This document shows positions 1 through 13,900 of a stretch of 64,000 bases of DNA, piece after piece. Source of the stretch: Ulva prolifera. Lineage: Eukaryota; Chlorophyta; Ulvophyceae; Ulvales; Ulvaceae. The stretch is taken from NCBI GenBank assembly GCA_023078555.1, contig CM041196.1, forward strand, positions 992,001 through 1,056,000, given 5' to 3'. The translations under genes and the position numbers were made by a program. How positions within the stretch are numbered: position 1 is the stretch's first letter; each line of letters opens with the position of its first letter. The notes beneath the pieces are model-generated. The model made no database searches. It had not been told where the DNA came from and saw only the letters and a program-made list of their open reading frames with translations.

Positions 1-1262
1 TTGGTCTGAACATATGCATCATGTACGCGCAAAGATGAACAAGGCACTTGGCGCGTGGCGGCCAGTGCTGCGTTGCCACTACCTCCCGGTGACCGCCCGG
101 CTCCGCCTTGTTTATGCGTTCATATATACTCCTGCTTTGTATGGGGCTGAGGTATGGATTGGCCCAAAAACTGAACTCGACAAACTTGATACCATCTGTA
201 AAAAGGCAATCCGCATGGTGTTTGGTCTGCACCAGTTCGATTGCAGGGAGGAGATTCTTTTTTCCGACACGGGCCTCCTGCCTGTGAGCTCAATGATCAA
301 GGCAGCTAAACTTTGCTGGTACGCAAAGCTGACACACATGGGGGCGGAGCGATTCCCGGTTGCGGTGGAATCCACCGCGATTCGGGGTCACTCTCAACGG
401 GGGCCGGGGGTGGGCGGGGACTTTCATTCCCGCATCACGGCCATTGCGGCAGAACTGAAACGATATGCACACATCAGACTTGCCTTACAGGCTCCACCCG
501 AGCCTGAGCATCGCCGCCGACGTGGGCCACCCAGGGTGTCCAAACGTCTCGGCATGCATGATCAGCCGTCCAAACAAAGCCCTCTCACAATCACGTACTC
601 AAATCTTACCCGTGAGAAGGTCGTGGCTGTCATGTGGTTGGCATACCTTGAACAACGATTTGAGAAGCGTGGTCGCGACAATAAGGTCACTGGAGAGTGG
701 TTGCGTGGTGTGATAACACACGAACTAGGGTCACTAGCCCCGTTTATGGACTCCGTTGAGCCCGGTCTTGTGCGTGTGCTAATGTCTGCTCGTTCGGGTC
801 TGTCTCCTTTCTTGTGTAGGCACCGTAGTGAAAAGCATTTGGAATATTCACGTGCTGCTGATGTCTTCACATCCTACATCGCACGTGCACCCATCGGGGC
901 AGTTCTGCCACCTGTCCCAGTGGCACATCGTGATCGGCATGTCTCCGCCGTTGCGGTTTTGGTGCGGCAGTTGCTCGCACGGCCAGGTCCTTATGACAGT
1001 GCCTCTGGTGTTTCGTGGTCTGATGTAGCGGTTGTGCTTATTGTCGGTGTTGATGGTGTTGGTGGTGATGCTGGGGTGTCGGGTGTTGCAAATCGCCCGT
1101 CCCCTCTCGGTGAATTGGCTCGTGTTGTTGCATTCTGTGGCGCAAGTCAGAGTTTGCGGCAGCATGTTGCTTGGATGCCTCTTTCGGTCCCGGATTTCGG
1201 AGTTGTCAATGTCCAAATGGATACGGCTATGTAATCATGCATACATACATACATACATGTGT
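1..1262 (+). mobile_element. LINE fragment, C-terminal part of the reverse transcriptase ORF and 3' end
   Basis: A frame open from the first bases of the window to a stop at 1234 encodes the part of a LINE ORF2 that follows the reverse transcriptase active site. The stretch RLVYAFIYTPALYGAEVW near residue 31 is typical of the thumb region of non-LTR reverse transcriptases. The catalytic palm lies upstream, outside the window. The end carries the phrase GGAGTTGTCAATGTCC and then GGATACGGCT, which recurs at the ends of other repeats in this window. A short run of CATA units at about 1237-1262 forms the tail. The element is cut by the window edge, so its 5' part cannot be judged. The reading frame seen here is uninterrupted, which suggests a fairly young copy. 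Family assignment within LINEs is not possible from this piece. Confidence 0.8.
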
Positions 1263-2345
1263 GTGCGGTCGGCTCCGCCGCATGATCTCGACCACGCGAT
1301 GAATTGCACACACAATGCGGGGACCTGGACTTCGCGCCACAATATCGTTGAAAAACAATGGCGCGAGATCGGGTCCCACGCGTGTGTGGCATCCACGCGC
1401 ATCCCGCGCACAGCGCCGTTCGTCCGCGCGCGGCTCGCGGCCGCTCCGAGGCAGATCCATGCTGGCCCATTGGGCCCGACCCCCCCTGCTCCGCCCCAGC
1501 CCGCCTCCCAGGTCGCGGGCCCTTCGCGTGGGGCGACCTTGCCCGCGGCGCCGATGCCTGCAGCCCCGCTGCCGCCGCCAACCGCGCGCGCGGACGAGGC
1601 GCCGGCACCTACGCCTGCTCCGGCCGCCGACGCCGATGCTGGACACAGCGCCCAGATGGGGCGCCACGCGCCAGACGCAGCGCGGGCTGCGGCCCTGGCG
1701 GCGGCGGCGGCGGCGCCGGGTGGTCAGGATCCGGCGGGGCCTGGGGAGCAGGCCGCTGCCGCGCAGGCAACGGCGCTGGATCAGGTGTTCAGGGCAGTGG
1801 CCCACGAGAAACTGGGGGACATCATGTTTATGCCGCCGGGTGACCCTTTGTGCATAGGAGATGTGTCGGTTGTGAACCCCTGTGCCGGTTCCTATTGCGG
1901 CCGTGCGGCCCGCGAGGACGGGGGTGCTGCGGAGACGCGGGACGTGCAGAAACGCACTGCTTATCGTTTGTACGACCCTGATGCGTATAGTTTTGTGCCG
2001 TTGTCGCATGAGACGCATGGTCGATTGGGACGGCCTGCCATGAATCACTTGAATCGGCTGGCGGAGGTTGCGTCTCGGTGTGGCAAGGTGAACCGTGCTT
2101 TGTTTGTGACGAATGCTCTGCGCCGGTTGAGTGTGGCGTTGTGCAAAGGGAATGCTCTTGTGCTCCGTGCGGGGCTTCAATCTTTGGCTGGCATCACCGG
2201 CCGAGCTGTGGTACGTGCTCGTGCCCGGCCTAGTGCCATGACTGCGTGAGTGGATTTGCGTGTGTATTCCTGGCAACGGCTCGCTTCCCGGCCTCTGTCC
2301 TTTGTAACTACATACATACATCTACATACATACATACATACATCT
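1263..2345 (+). mobile_element. Second LINE fragment with C-terminal ORF, TGTAA signal and CATA tail
   Basis: This piece directly follows the tail of the first LINE. An open frame running to a stop at 2249 ends with a region (about 1980-2249) that includes FVPLSHETHGRLG, a pattern typical of the extreme C-terminus of algal and plant LINE ORF2 proteins. The stretch 1420-1800 is Pro/Ala-rich. After the stop come the words CCTTTGTAACTACATACATA and further CATA units to about 2345. The same C-terminal coding block and 3' region recur at 12.5-12.8 kb (minus strand) and 42.7-43.0 kb. The reverse transcriptase itself is missing, so this is a 5'-truncated copy. The exact 5' junction is inferred from the CATA tail of the preceding element. 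Confidence 0.7.
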
Positions 2346-4927
2346 ACTGCCGCTGCCATCAGGGACCAGCTGATATGATGCATGATGCGGGGTTTCAGGA
2401 ATTTTCCAAACAGTACTGCATGGTTGGACAGTTTCCAGCTGCAGGCAATGGGTCCAGCTGTTGGGTTCGTGGTGTTGGTATCCCAGGCAACGCCACCTGC
2501 AGACGTGTGCAGACAGTATATACTGTCTTACCACTGTGCCACCGTGACCAAAAACCGTGACCGAAAAACCTATGTGCTCTGTGATCAGTCAGAGCACATC
2601 ACGTAGTGTGCATACATCAGCAGCTCTGAATGAACCTGGTGCCCAGCTGCCATGTACACACAGGCGCTGCCTCCGTCTGTCCATATCTGTCCAATCCGAA
2701 AGCTGCTGGGTACTGAAATGCATGCATGATTTGCGAACATGCTCTCTCTGGCGACGAATGCCCAGAACTGTGGTCCTTGAGCACCTGTGGCTGCAGGGCT
2801 GGCCCGGCCGGCTGCGGCCGGTGCGCATGTGCACTACTTGCCGCACCAGTTGTGCATGCCGACTCGGCTGTCGGACCTTGCACCAGAGTGCTAACGCTGC
2901 GTTGCAAGGAACAAGGAACACGCCAGAGAGGCAGGCAGCACCGCCGGCACTGCACAGTAAAACACTAAGAGTTGTGCGGTGTTCTGGTTCTTCTTGCTGC
3001 CGTACGTGCTGTCCCTGCGGCACCACTTGCCACCCCGTAGTTGTCTGCGTGTTGCAACGACAAAGGCGACGAAGCAGGCAGCTCCACGAAAACAGCAAGC
3101 AGTGCAAGAACGAGTTGTGAACACCTGCACAACGCCCCCCAAGCCACGGCAATATGGAGGGCTGATGCATCAGCCCTCACAGACCAAGCATCTGTGCAAT
3201 CCCTCCATCGAGCAAAGCTCCCCGCGCCCCGCAGCTTAATGTGTTCCACAGTGATGTATCGCCTGGTGAAAGATCGATATGGATATAGAGACATGGCTGC
3301 CCCAGACAGTGTGCGGGCAGCTTTGAGGCGGATATAACGGCCCCACGAGGCCTGGAATTACACCTATTGTCGCTGCAGCAGCACCAGTGCCAAGAGCTTC
3401 TTCAGCAAGAACATGCACTGGACCGCCCGCGCGGGTCATTGCCCGCCCAGATGCAGGGCTCTCACGCCACTAGTACTGGTGTTATGGGGGACCTCATTGT
3501 TGCGCAGCGGCCTTGTGAGGCTGTGCCTGAATGGCCGGGCAGACACAGGATGTAACACACTATTTGCACCAGTGCTGCTTATGCCCGTTAGTAGGCTGCG
3601 CTGTGCAAAGGATCCTGTGCGATGCCTGCGGTCTCCAATCTGATACTGAGACATCAGGTGGCCTGCGGTCGCTTGACTCGGACGCTGACCTGGACGCAGC
3701 TGGTTGCAGATCCCATGTCCGGCGGCGGCGTCGGAGTGACCGCGAGCCGCTGCACTGCGCCCCCGCACGAATCATCCACCGCGCCCTGCGCTCGCGCCCT
3801 GCCCATGCCCGCTGCCTGCCCTCTGCTACCATATGTTCATCAAGGCGTTGCCTGCCCCTCCGACTCTGTCGTTGTACCACCCACTCACACACGCACCCAC
3901 ACACGCATGCACCCACTCCAACCTGCGGCACACTCGCAGAGGCACCAGCCACACACGCAGCCTTGGCCAAAGTATACCATACAACACTGCCCGCCACTGC
4001 CAACTTGAAGCACGAGATGGGGAGGAGGACCCCAGCCCTCGACAGCCATACCCCCTCGGCCCTCAGCCGCCAGAAATCAGAGCTGCCCCTGCCTGGCATG
4101 CTGTCCACCAACGCCACCACCACGCAGCAGACACTCACCACGCCGCCCATAGGGTAGCGCCGCAGCCCCAGTGTCACAACTGGAGGCAGCGCGTGTATAT
4201 GCACCTGTCCAATCACAGCTGTGGTCTCCACTGCACGTGGTCATACTTCCGTGCGGCCTGTACGGGCGGAATGTGATTCATTCTGATTGGCTGTCCGCGG
4301 CGTGCCCCTGGCGGTGCTCCTGCAGCTCGCTCTGTTGCACTGCGCGTGCCGCTCAGCCTCTTGAGAGCGGCCTAGACTCTGCCTCTTGAGCAGCCTTCCT
4401 CAAATTAGTCCGGCTGATCCCAGCAGTGTGAAGACGCTAGCTGCAGAGTGAGCAGCATGGCCAGTCGACGCGGCGGCCAGCAGATCCACGTGGATCTGAC
4501 GCACGATCGTCTGCGAACATGACGGCCGCCGCGGCCGTCAAAGGCCACCTGTACACTCACCGCCACGTCGTGTCGTGTGACCATGCATGCGCTGGAGACA
4601 AAAGCCACGCACCGCGTCAGCACACGTCGAGCGATCCGCGACCAGATTTCGACAATTGTCGGACATGCTGCGCGCAATGTCTGCAGGGCTTTGATGAACA
4701 CCATAAATGGGGCCGCTACACTGACATGGCCACTTGTGGCGGCTTTTAATTCAACAAAATAACCACGGCAAATACGGCTGCGCCCAATTGCAAGCTAGCA
4801 CCTCAGCTGCGCTGCATTTATTGGGCGCCACGACGACACGCTTTTCTTGCTGACGTCCTTGAGGGCACAGCACCAACACAGCACCTGTGATTGAAATTGA
4901 TATGTACAAGACCCTCCACCTGGCTGG
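2346..4927. other. Spacer between the LINE fragments and copy 1
   Basis: No coding region could be supported. Many short frames exist on both strands but none matches a known domain or carries convincing splice sites. A CA-rich stretch (CACACACGC-type) lies at about 3885-3925. At about 3055-3110 the reverse strand carries a tail-like sequence (GCTGCCTGCTTCGTCG followed by TTTGTCGTTG) that resembles repeat ends near 28.35, 28.55, 29.1 and 44.3 kb. A 21-codon frame at 4457-4522 starts MASRRGGQQIHVDL and ends quickly; it could be a first exon or an upstream ORF but has no support. The last few hundred bases must hold the promoter and 5' UTR of the gene starting at 4928; no TATA box stands out. 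Confidence 0.4.
3055..3110 (-). repeat. Short 3' tail of a dispersed repeat
   Basis: The reverse complement reads like the phrase CTTGCTGTTTTCGTGGAGCT followed by a GCCTGCTTCGTC-like block. Similar phrases occur at 28330-28380, 28520-28570 and 29060-29110 on the plus strand and 44310-44370 on the minus strand, usually followed by TTGTAAC or TTGTACC. The pattern suggests short 3' ends of a non-LTR repeat family. Copies are too diverged and short to define the element. Confidence 0.35.
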
Positions 4928-7900
4928 ATGACAGAGGCAGGCTTGGCTCAGCCGGCACGGGCTCCCGTCGACCCCGTGCTGGCTTGGCGATCGGGAGCAG
5001 CGCCAGCATCATTCGACACCGTGCAGCAAGGTGGCGGGCTCTACCAGCTCGTGGCAATTCGTCAAGAGACACAAGACCATTCATTCGTACGCTTGCCCTG
5101 ACTTTTGGCCCCTGTCGGTCCCTGCGCATGGCTATCCTGTATCGATGTGTGTCAGCACGCAGCACGCTCGCAGCCAACACGACGCCGTCGATGCTGAATG
5201 GCGAAGCTTGCAGCGCTAGCGCTGGTTCCAGAAGTGTGAACAGTTTACGGCAACCTACTGATCACTCGAGTGGACCTTTGGGTCACGAGTGGAGGTTTGC
5301 GGTATTTAGGTCAATGTGAGTATGCGCGTGCGGCCGCGGGTTTCAGGTTCCTGTGCATGCTTCACTGGCGATCTGAGCCACTTCTTTCGATCAGGCGTGA
5401 GGATGCCGTGTTCATGCGGCAGCACCTCAAGCGTCGCCATTTCGATCTGTGACGGCGTCGGCATGCAATCGGGCCATGCGCGCATGACCGACTTGCTGCG
5501 CAGCCATGCTGAGCGCCATTTGCAATTGAAAGGCTGCCAACGCTATCATGTCAACGACGTCTGCGCATGCACTGCACCTGCATAGACAGGCAATGGCCTT
5601 GAGCACAATGTCTCCTTAATCACGCGCATGCATGCGCGCCTCGATGTGTGCAGTGCTAGTTGTACAGAGTTGTACGTCAGGCAGGTAGGACTGCTTGAAC
5701 CGCACAATAATACAGCACCACGAAGCCATATTGCAGCCGGTATTTGTTACGGAATAAATCAAAGCCACCGTAGGACATTGTACATGTATGTCGGTGGACA
5801 AGCTTTCGATGTGATCGATCAGCTCTAAAAAAAATGCTGACCCATAACCGAAGCCATCGCGATACGTATATGTCGCCAATGCCGTCGTCGATTTCATTTT
5901 TCATGTTCCATAACGCCTTGTTACGTCGAGGAAGAATCGCACGTCTTGACCGGTACGTCGACGCAAGCGCGGGCAAGACCTGGGCAGTCTACAGTCTGTG
6001 CGAAAACACGCCATGCTCAATAAGATGATAATGTATACGATAGCATGGGATATGCAGGTATCAAAGCCGGTCGCTATCGTTGAAGAGTTCGCACGTCTGT
6101 GCAATGCTGTCGCGACCAGCTCTTTCGACAAGAACACGCGTGCTGTGGATTTTGGACGGCTGGACGACACAAAGCTCAAGGCTACAGCTTTTTTTGGGTA
6201 TAATGACGACGTCTGGAGGGCGCTGCTGAACGCTGGTACGCTCTGCGCAGCTTCAAGACTTGCAAGCAGATCCCTGATCCGGATCTGTCACACCACGCGA
6301 TGCACGCGTCACTTCACGCACACATGTGTAAAAGAAAGGGTTCCATGCTAGTGTTCTGCAAGGGTAGGTGCACATTGTCCATGCAAATGCTGCCACCTCT
6401 TGCAGCCTCAGTGAAGCCACTGTCTTGTTAAGCACGGCACTTATGGAGCAACACTGCTTTCAATCCATACCAAAGATCTGCGCATGACAATATCTCATCA
6501 ACCTGGACAGTGCGCAATTGCGTTTCGGCCCCAAGCTGCTGGTTTTCCGTCAGTGACAGTGCTTGATACACCCCTCTCACGGATCCCAGACGTTTCCACC
6601 ATGTCTGCTTGACTGCATCCTCTTATAATTACGCGTGTCAACAGATTCAGTAAGTGGAAGCTCCTGTACCTGACCTCAGGGTGCAAGAGGGTCACAGCAG
6701 TGCTGTCACAGCATCGCTCTCGTGCTGTGGGTGATGCCGCAGTTTGCTCAGCTCAATTAATGCTGAGATGCCTGAATCCTGCAGACGGTGTCAGAAATCA
6801 ATGCTCGGTGCTGGTGTCCTGTACTGTTGTGACCGACTGCGAATGGATAGTAGAGATGATCTGATCGTGGTCAATGCTTCGGGAAACAACATGCCATTGG
6901 TTCCTGTCCAGTAGCACAGACAGGGGCGGAAAGATACTGCACCAAATGCTGGAGACAATGTTTGAGAGTCCGACTGACTGGTTAAGGTGACTGTGCATGC
7001 TCGACATGTATGTAGCCAGTGCTGCGCTGTGTGTCGACGTGTTTCCGGCACCGTACATTCGTAAATACCACAATGTCAGCATTAGAGATGCAAAGCTACA
7101 TTCCGATCTACTGTGCACATGCAAGACTGATAACTTTCTGGAGCAGGGGTCAACCTAGCCAACAATGGATGGTGGTGGTCAGTCTATGCATCATGCGCCT
7201 CAAAACGAAGGCACACAGGCGGCTACAGACCTCGTCTGCATGTAGCACGCACATGTGTGGAAGCATTGACGGACCCCGAACTCACAGAGCCTGTTGCCGA
7301 AGCTTGACGCTGGGTGACCGCTGTGTATGCTGGTGCTGCAACACTCGCAGTCCATGGCATGCAGGATTGAAGCCCGGCGCAGTGGCGCGGGAGGATCTGC
7401 AGGAGGGGCTGCTTGTGTTCTGCCCTTGGCTCGCCGAAGAGGGGCAGTCTGATGCTGATGCAGCGTCGACCGACTCGTGGGAGCTCGGTGGCATGGACAC
7501 TCTCGATGCTGGCAGTGGCGCCCTCTCGGAGGTGCGGGGCGCATCAAGGCATCGTGATGCCATCACTCTGGCTGCAGCCCTGCAGTATCACAGCCGGTGC
7601 TAACCCGGTGGCTGCCTTGTGCCCTCCCAAACTGCAGTCTCACTTCTGTCATTTACCAACTTGTCATCAGTTGTCAAAATGCCAATGGACAAGGTTTTCA
7701 GGCTCGACGAAATTCAGGTGCGGCAGGTGGTTTATCAGCCTACGTAGTAATATGGTGCACGGGCGCAGAAATTGGTTCCCCCCACTCGAATACACACAGA
7801 TCTCACTCCCCGTTGTACTAGCAGCCGGTTATTGTGATGAATCGTTCAGGCCATGGCACAGGGCAGAAACATCAATCTATCCAAAGCCAAGTGAGCTGGT

Positions 7901-10900
7901 CATTCTGGCAGTCATGTTCATAGCACCCACACCGGAAGACCCAGTTGGTTCATGCAGGACTGCCAGAGGGTGTATCTTGCGGCATGGGCTGGTGATGCTG
8001 CGCGCACGCCGACCATCTACCCGCCTTTCAACCTCACACTCCGCCTTCTCGTCGCCCTATGCCAGGAAATCATCATTCCCGTGTCGCTTGAGGCCGCGGC
8101 GGCCTTCGACGAGTCCCAGAAGCCGTTTGAGTCGGGGGAGGGCATCACGGAGGACTACTCGGTGCAGCAGCACACCTCCGCCAACACCGCCCTCCAGGTG
8201 CTCGCCCGACTTTTTCATTGCTTGAGAGCTGGGCTCTCACCGATGTCCATGCTCCCTCTTGTACATGTGCCCAGGTGGACGAGATGGCACCGCTGTAGCT
8301 AGCTGTCCATAGTGCCGTGTCTTGACTATGTGTGGTGCCTGTAGCTGACAGTGTGAGCACTGCATGGTCCTGGTTACACCACAGGAATGTGATTGATCAT
8401 AATGCGCTTCGTTCATGCCTTGGCATGTACCCACATTGTTCAGATCGCACAGGTGCAGTTGGGTATATACGAACAGTATGCTGCAGATTCAAACGTGCAA
8501 GAAGCTTGTTGTCAATGTTGACCCGAGGCTTTGGCAACGTGGGGCCCCTCGCGACGCGATCTTCGATATCATTCCTGCTCAGATCGGCATGCACTGGCAC
8601 AGCGCCTCAAAGGGCGCGGCGCTGGTGTCTACATACCATGCAACTCTGAGAGCCATGCGGACCGAAATGTGCGTGGTGCCAGGCACCAATGCTCTGGACC
8701 TGAAGAAGCACAAGGCGAGTCTACTTTCACTGTTGCACAGATATTGACACTGGCAGCAGGCAAAGCCTGCTTGTGATAAGTTGCACACACTGCTGTCCGG
8801 TGTCTGCCTGGGCCTTGGGCGCTTTGGGGTCACCACAAAATGCTACAGCACTGGTCCGGAAGCAGATGTACACATCTGACTCATGCGCCAGCGCAGGGCC
8901 TGACATTGAATTCATGTGCTGGATTGTAATGCACTGGCTGTTGACTTCTGTTGGAGTCTCAGCATGCTTCTCAAGCACTCAGCATGATTGTCCGACTCTG
9001 TGGTCTTGGCTACGTTCGGGGTGCCTTGCTTTCTCAAGTTTTGAATTGACCTTAGTATGCATGAGGTCTGACTTGGCCTATGTAGATCTGCCTGGACGAA
9101 CGCCTCCTTGGAAGGCTGCATCAACAAATGGGTGAGCTACGGAGGCGTCTGCACAGCTGCATGCCTCCGCCCGGCATGAGCGCTCATGACCGTGGCAGGG
9201 CGGAGGTGGTGGCATTCTTCAGCGCAGTGCTGAGAACCCCCGCCGTGCTGCTGCTACAGCACTGGCAGCCTGAGGTCTTCTCGACTCACCGTCAAGAACT
9301 TGCCGCCCTACAACAGGATGTCACCAAGATTGTTTCTGAGCTGCAGCAACGAGGTCATCAGAGCAAACGGCCGTCCGCTGAGTCAGAGCAGCTGTTGCAG
9401 GGTGTGTCGTCGCTACAACTGCGCCTGACGGCGATGTGCACATTTGGTTGTACGCTGTGGCAAGCGCATGCGCCACTGGTTCAGTAATTGTAGCATGTGA
9501 CCCGAGCACGTATTTGGCAATCTCACTTTCTTGCTCATTCATGCGATCGACCAGAATGGATAGGTGTGCATGTCCGGTGTGCACTTTGACTCACACGCCT
9601 GGGCATGTGCATACATTGGAAATGCGAGTACCGCTCATGGCAGGCGCATGCTGCCGGCCGCGCGGCCAGATCATGCGCCTGCACAATGATGCTCCCACGG
9701 GTACAATGACTGTCGGAATCTTGTTGAACACCTAGCGTTCTGGCTACGGTGGGCATTACAACCGTGTGATACATTATGCAGAGTACATCACAGAAGCCAC
9801 AAAAGGGATGATGCAGCGCTGGTTTCCAAGCAACAGCATGCAACCTGATACTGGAAATCCCGTCGCAGCGGAATCTTCCAGGGACTCGCATATAAGTCAG
9901 ACTGCGCGTGATGCGCCCATGTTTGACTACCGTGCTGCTGTCAAAGGAGGTGAGTCTGCCGTCCCCAATGCGAAGGTCATGCGTCCTTCTCTTCAAGAAC
10001 AGATGGGAGCTGCCAGCATATCCGATGCCTTTCCAAAGATGCACGTGCTGGAGGCTAAAGAGAGGCAAATGCAATCAGAGCTAGGTGGACTGCTCGACAG
10101 GTGATGCTTTCATGCATGTGGTGATCCGTTACAGGATATCAAGCTGGTTTCATGTACATGTGTGGTTGTCCAACTCAGTCCCGGGCTCCACCAAGGGTTG
10201 AGGCACTGCCTGCGTAGTAGTGATCCCAAGATATATATAGCCAGTCGTACGTCCCCACACGGCGATCCTGTTGCAGCTGGGCAGCTAAAGGCGGCCCCAC
10301 GCCGGGATGCTGCCTGCATTGGATTTCATGTGATACGGTCCGTCTTTTGTAGGATGTGATGTGCGTTCGTGTTCGTCTTCTGCTCTTGGTGCCCGGACAT
10401 TGCGCTGTGCTGCGGCCTGTGCATTTATCACATGGGTGAAGCGTCAATTCCGTTCGCGTGGGCTTTTCTTAGAAGTCCTTTGCGAGCCTGTGGCCAATCT
10501 GACCTGATCAGGTCAGGCCTGACTGACACGACTTGGCTTCCAGACAGCATTGCTGATTCAGATACATCACGACCGCACCGTGGACCAGCCATAGCCAGTT
10601 AGTTTCAGAAGACTGCAGTCAAGAAACTTGTAGTGCTGTCTGTACGAAACAAATGTGACAGCCGTCGTCCGTAGGCATGCCAGACGCAGTGCCTCGCGGG
10701 TAACGCCAGCAACGGTGATGTGGCAAGCAATAGCTGTTGATTACCGCCCCCCATGTGCTACAGGCGATTTATCATGCAGCAGCTAGCACACCCCTTTGCT
10801 TGGGAAGCCCTGGTAAGAGGTGCCCTCCCACCACGTACACAAGTTTCGCAGACGGGCCTGCAGGAGGAGCTTGTGCGGATTGCATGCAACGGCATCCAGA

Positions 10901-13900
10901 AGTACATGCGCAATAGAAAACTGAGCTCACAGCTAGCGCAGCTTGGAATCAGCAGGCCGATGACGCTCTACATCACTAGCGGAGAGGTAGTGGATGAAAC
11001 TCGTAAAAACCTGGTTTCCGAAGATGGAAAGCCAACCAAGGCCATGAAGGCTCTGTTGAGGAAGCATCCACACTCGTTTGAAATCATCTCACTGGTAGCA
11101 GCCAAAAGCCTTGCATCAGTGGTGAGAGACCGATCGGATGCTGGACGCCGCCGTCACGATGTCACATGTACGCTCCTCTTACCTCCCCCACGAAGTTTGC
11201 ATGAATTTCACCGTGAGCTTCTGCTTGCGACTGCCGTATATACATATATGGCCTGCTCATGCTGTTGTTGTCTGATCAGCTGTGCGGAATTCGTTGCTGC
11301 ACTATGTGGTAGGTACGGCGGCCGCAGGCAACAGCACAGGGGTGTGACGGCTGCACATAAGCCAAAATCATGCATGTTGGCTTCGGCATGTGTGACGCCA
11401 ACATGCCAAAGTGTGTTCAGCATCTTCAACACACTTGTTCTGTGTGTGCTGAAGGCGCTGGCTGTTGTTTATGTTCGGATGTATGCTTTGGTACATAATG
11501 AGTCCAATCTTTCTCTGGCGACTTTCACAAATGCCGGATAACGTTGATGTAAATGTATTCTCAGCCTCAGAACAATGGATCGTTCAAGCTGCTCCTGCGT
11601 GCAGCCTTGCTGAATCTGGCAGTCGAGGGAATTGCTGCTTGGGTGGAATTTGACATGGTGACATCAGTTAGGGATGAGATGATCATGTTTTGCGAAGGGT
11701 CCGTCTCCGCGCTTTCCTTGTTCATCCCTGATGCACAGCATTGTGTTGGGACCAGGACCGGGACCAAGGCCACAACAGTTCAGAGAGAAGCAATGCGCGC
11801 TGGCTTCAGCAGGTATGCATGCTGATTGCCTTCGCTGCAGCTGCTGCTGCATATCAAATTGTGATGTGTGGAGTGTTACCAAGAGAGATCACATGGAACA
11901 CCGAGTTGTGACAACATCCTCACGTTGGGCACAGCAGCTCTCATGATCATCCACAAAAAACAACTGCATCCTGTACAGTGCATTACAGTTTCTATGTTTG
12001 GGCGACCGCGCGAATGTCTGTCTCCATGCTGCTGCTCGTACGTTGCACATGATGGGCATGTACGCTGCCTATGTACAGCTTGTACGTGTGCGCAGTTCAG
12101 CGCAGCCTGCTGATGTAGTTCAATGTGGACATGAACACAGCACCGGCTACAGGGTAGGGTAAACACTACTTTGTTCGCTGCGTGGCAGCAGAAGCTGAAG
12201 TGAACTCATCAGATATGGCTTCACTAGCAATGTCCTAGGTGTTTCATGCTAGTCTGTGTGCTCTGCTGAGCCATGATTAATCGTGAAGGAAAACGAAACT
12301 CTGATGATGGCTCTGTCTATTGTCTACTTGCTTGTGTAACTGTGAAGGGCTGATGCCGTGAGTTTGCGGCGGTATGCTCATGTTGATGTTCATGGCTGCA
12401 CGGCTCTCTTGCTGTGGCACCTTGTCATTGTATGTCCCTTGCGTGCGTTGTTCTGTCTTCCAGCTGCCTGCACATTGGCAGAATGTTCAAGGCTGTATGC
12501 ACATGCCCTGAATGTATGTAAAGCAAAGTAAATCTGAATTTACAGAGCCGTATCCTATATGCATGCCCCGAATGCATATAGTTACAAAGCCTGGCATAGA
12601 GCTGGTTCTCGGAATCCGCTCGCAAACCTACTCACTCATTCATGGCACTAGGCCGGGCATGGGCGCGTGCCACAGCCGTGCCGGTAATTCCAGCCAAATA
12701 TTGAAGCCCCGCACAGAGCTCATAAGCATTCCTATTGCACAACGCCACATTCAACCGGCGCAAAGCATTCTGAATGCATGTATGTATGTACGATCGCGGT
12801 ACAGTGCACATTGGTGACTTTGAAGTTAGGGTGTGGGCGTGTATGCGGTGCCGCATTCGTGCTCAGTGTTCCCTGTAGTGCCCCCTTCTTCTCTGCCTCG
12901 GACAATGTAGCCAAGTTGCTGAATAGACGAGAGGGCGCACACGGTCAGAAGGCATGATATCGATCGATGTCCCCTGATTGTGCATGGGGGACTCTGCACT
13001 GCACAGCTGGCCGCTCAAGGCTCGTTCGTAGTGCAGGGATAAGATTCTGCAGGAGACACTGGTGGCTGCGGTGGTGCCACAGCACGTGCCGCCGCCATAC
13101 AGTGACTTCTTTGATCCAGAGGACATGCTTCTTCATGGAGTGCAGCATGCCTTGAAGCGTGCACAGGAGAAATACACCACTCACAACTCTGAGGCTGTGA
13201 ACAGCCGACGCGGCTTTCTCAGTTGGATCCCGAATCTCCGGCGAAGCGAAGGTGATATGGCTGCTCCGCTTGATGCAGCGGGAGTGCTGGCAAGAAGTCA
13301 GGAGCACGCGCGAATGCTTCTTCGCTGCCAAGTGGATACTGTCGAGCGCATGCTCGGGCTGCCGCTGCTGCAGCAAATAATTCATGTGTCCTTCACCAGG
13401 CTGTTGGCAGCTTTGATAGCGGCGCCCCCCAAAGCATTTTCAGGCACGCGTGCAGGTGTGATTGCTAAACCTTGGGCTTTCCTGTTGCCATCTCGTCTGG
13501 CGTGTGCTGTGGTACAACTGAAGGTGCCACCTTCCGCATCAGAACCTTGCAAACGGTTCCAGAAAATTCAGTTGCTGAGAGCTCTCGAGGCAAATGCATG
13601 TACTGCCGTGATCAGACTCGAAGTGTCATCTCTACAGATTGAGACCGAGCAACACTGAGGTGTCCCTACCACTGGTGCCTTCAATATTTGTTCCCTGCAC
13701 TGTCAGTGATGTTGGGTGTCTGGGGGTATGGGTTGGCTGCATCGTCTGTTACACTTTGATAGCACAACCTGAATACTGGTAGCCCAGATGATGGATCTTG
13801 CCACGGATGCTGGACTGGAACATCCATGCCCCATGTCCATGCACAGCCAGTCATCCGATGTGATTGAACACAGAGGAGCGTGTATACGCGGCGGCAGCAC

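Noticed and set aside
1227-2321. 364-codon minus-strand frame opposite the second LINE
   Set aside because: It is an antisense shadow of the LINE coding region, Arg-rich because of the GC-rich Pro/Ala codons on the other strand.
4405-4749. A small gene just upstream of copy 1
   Set aside because: Overlapping frames on both strands are of similar length, none has homology or clear splice sites, and the stretch is expected to hold promoter and 5' UTR.
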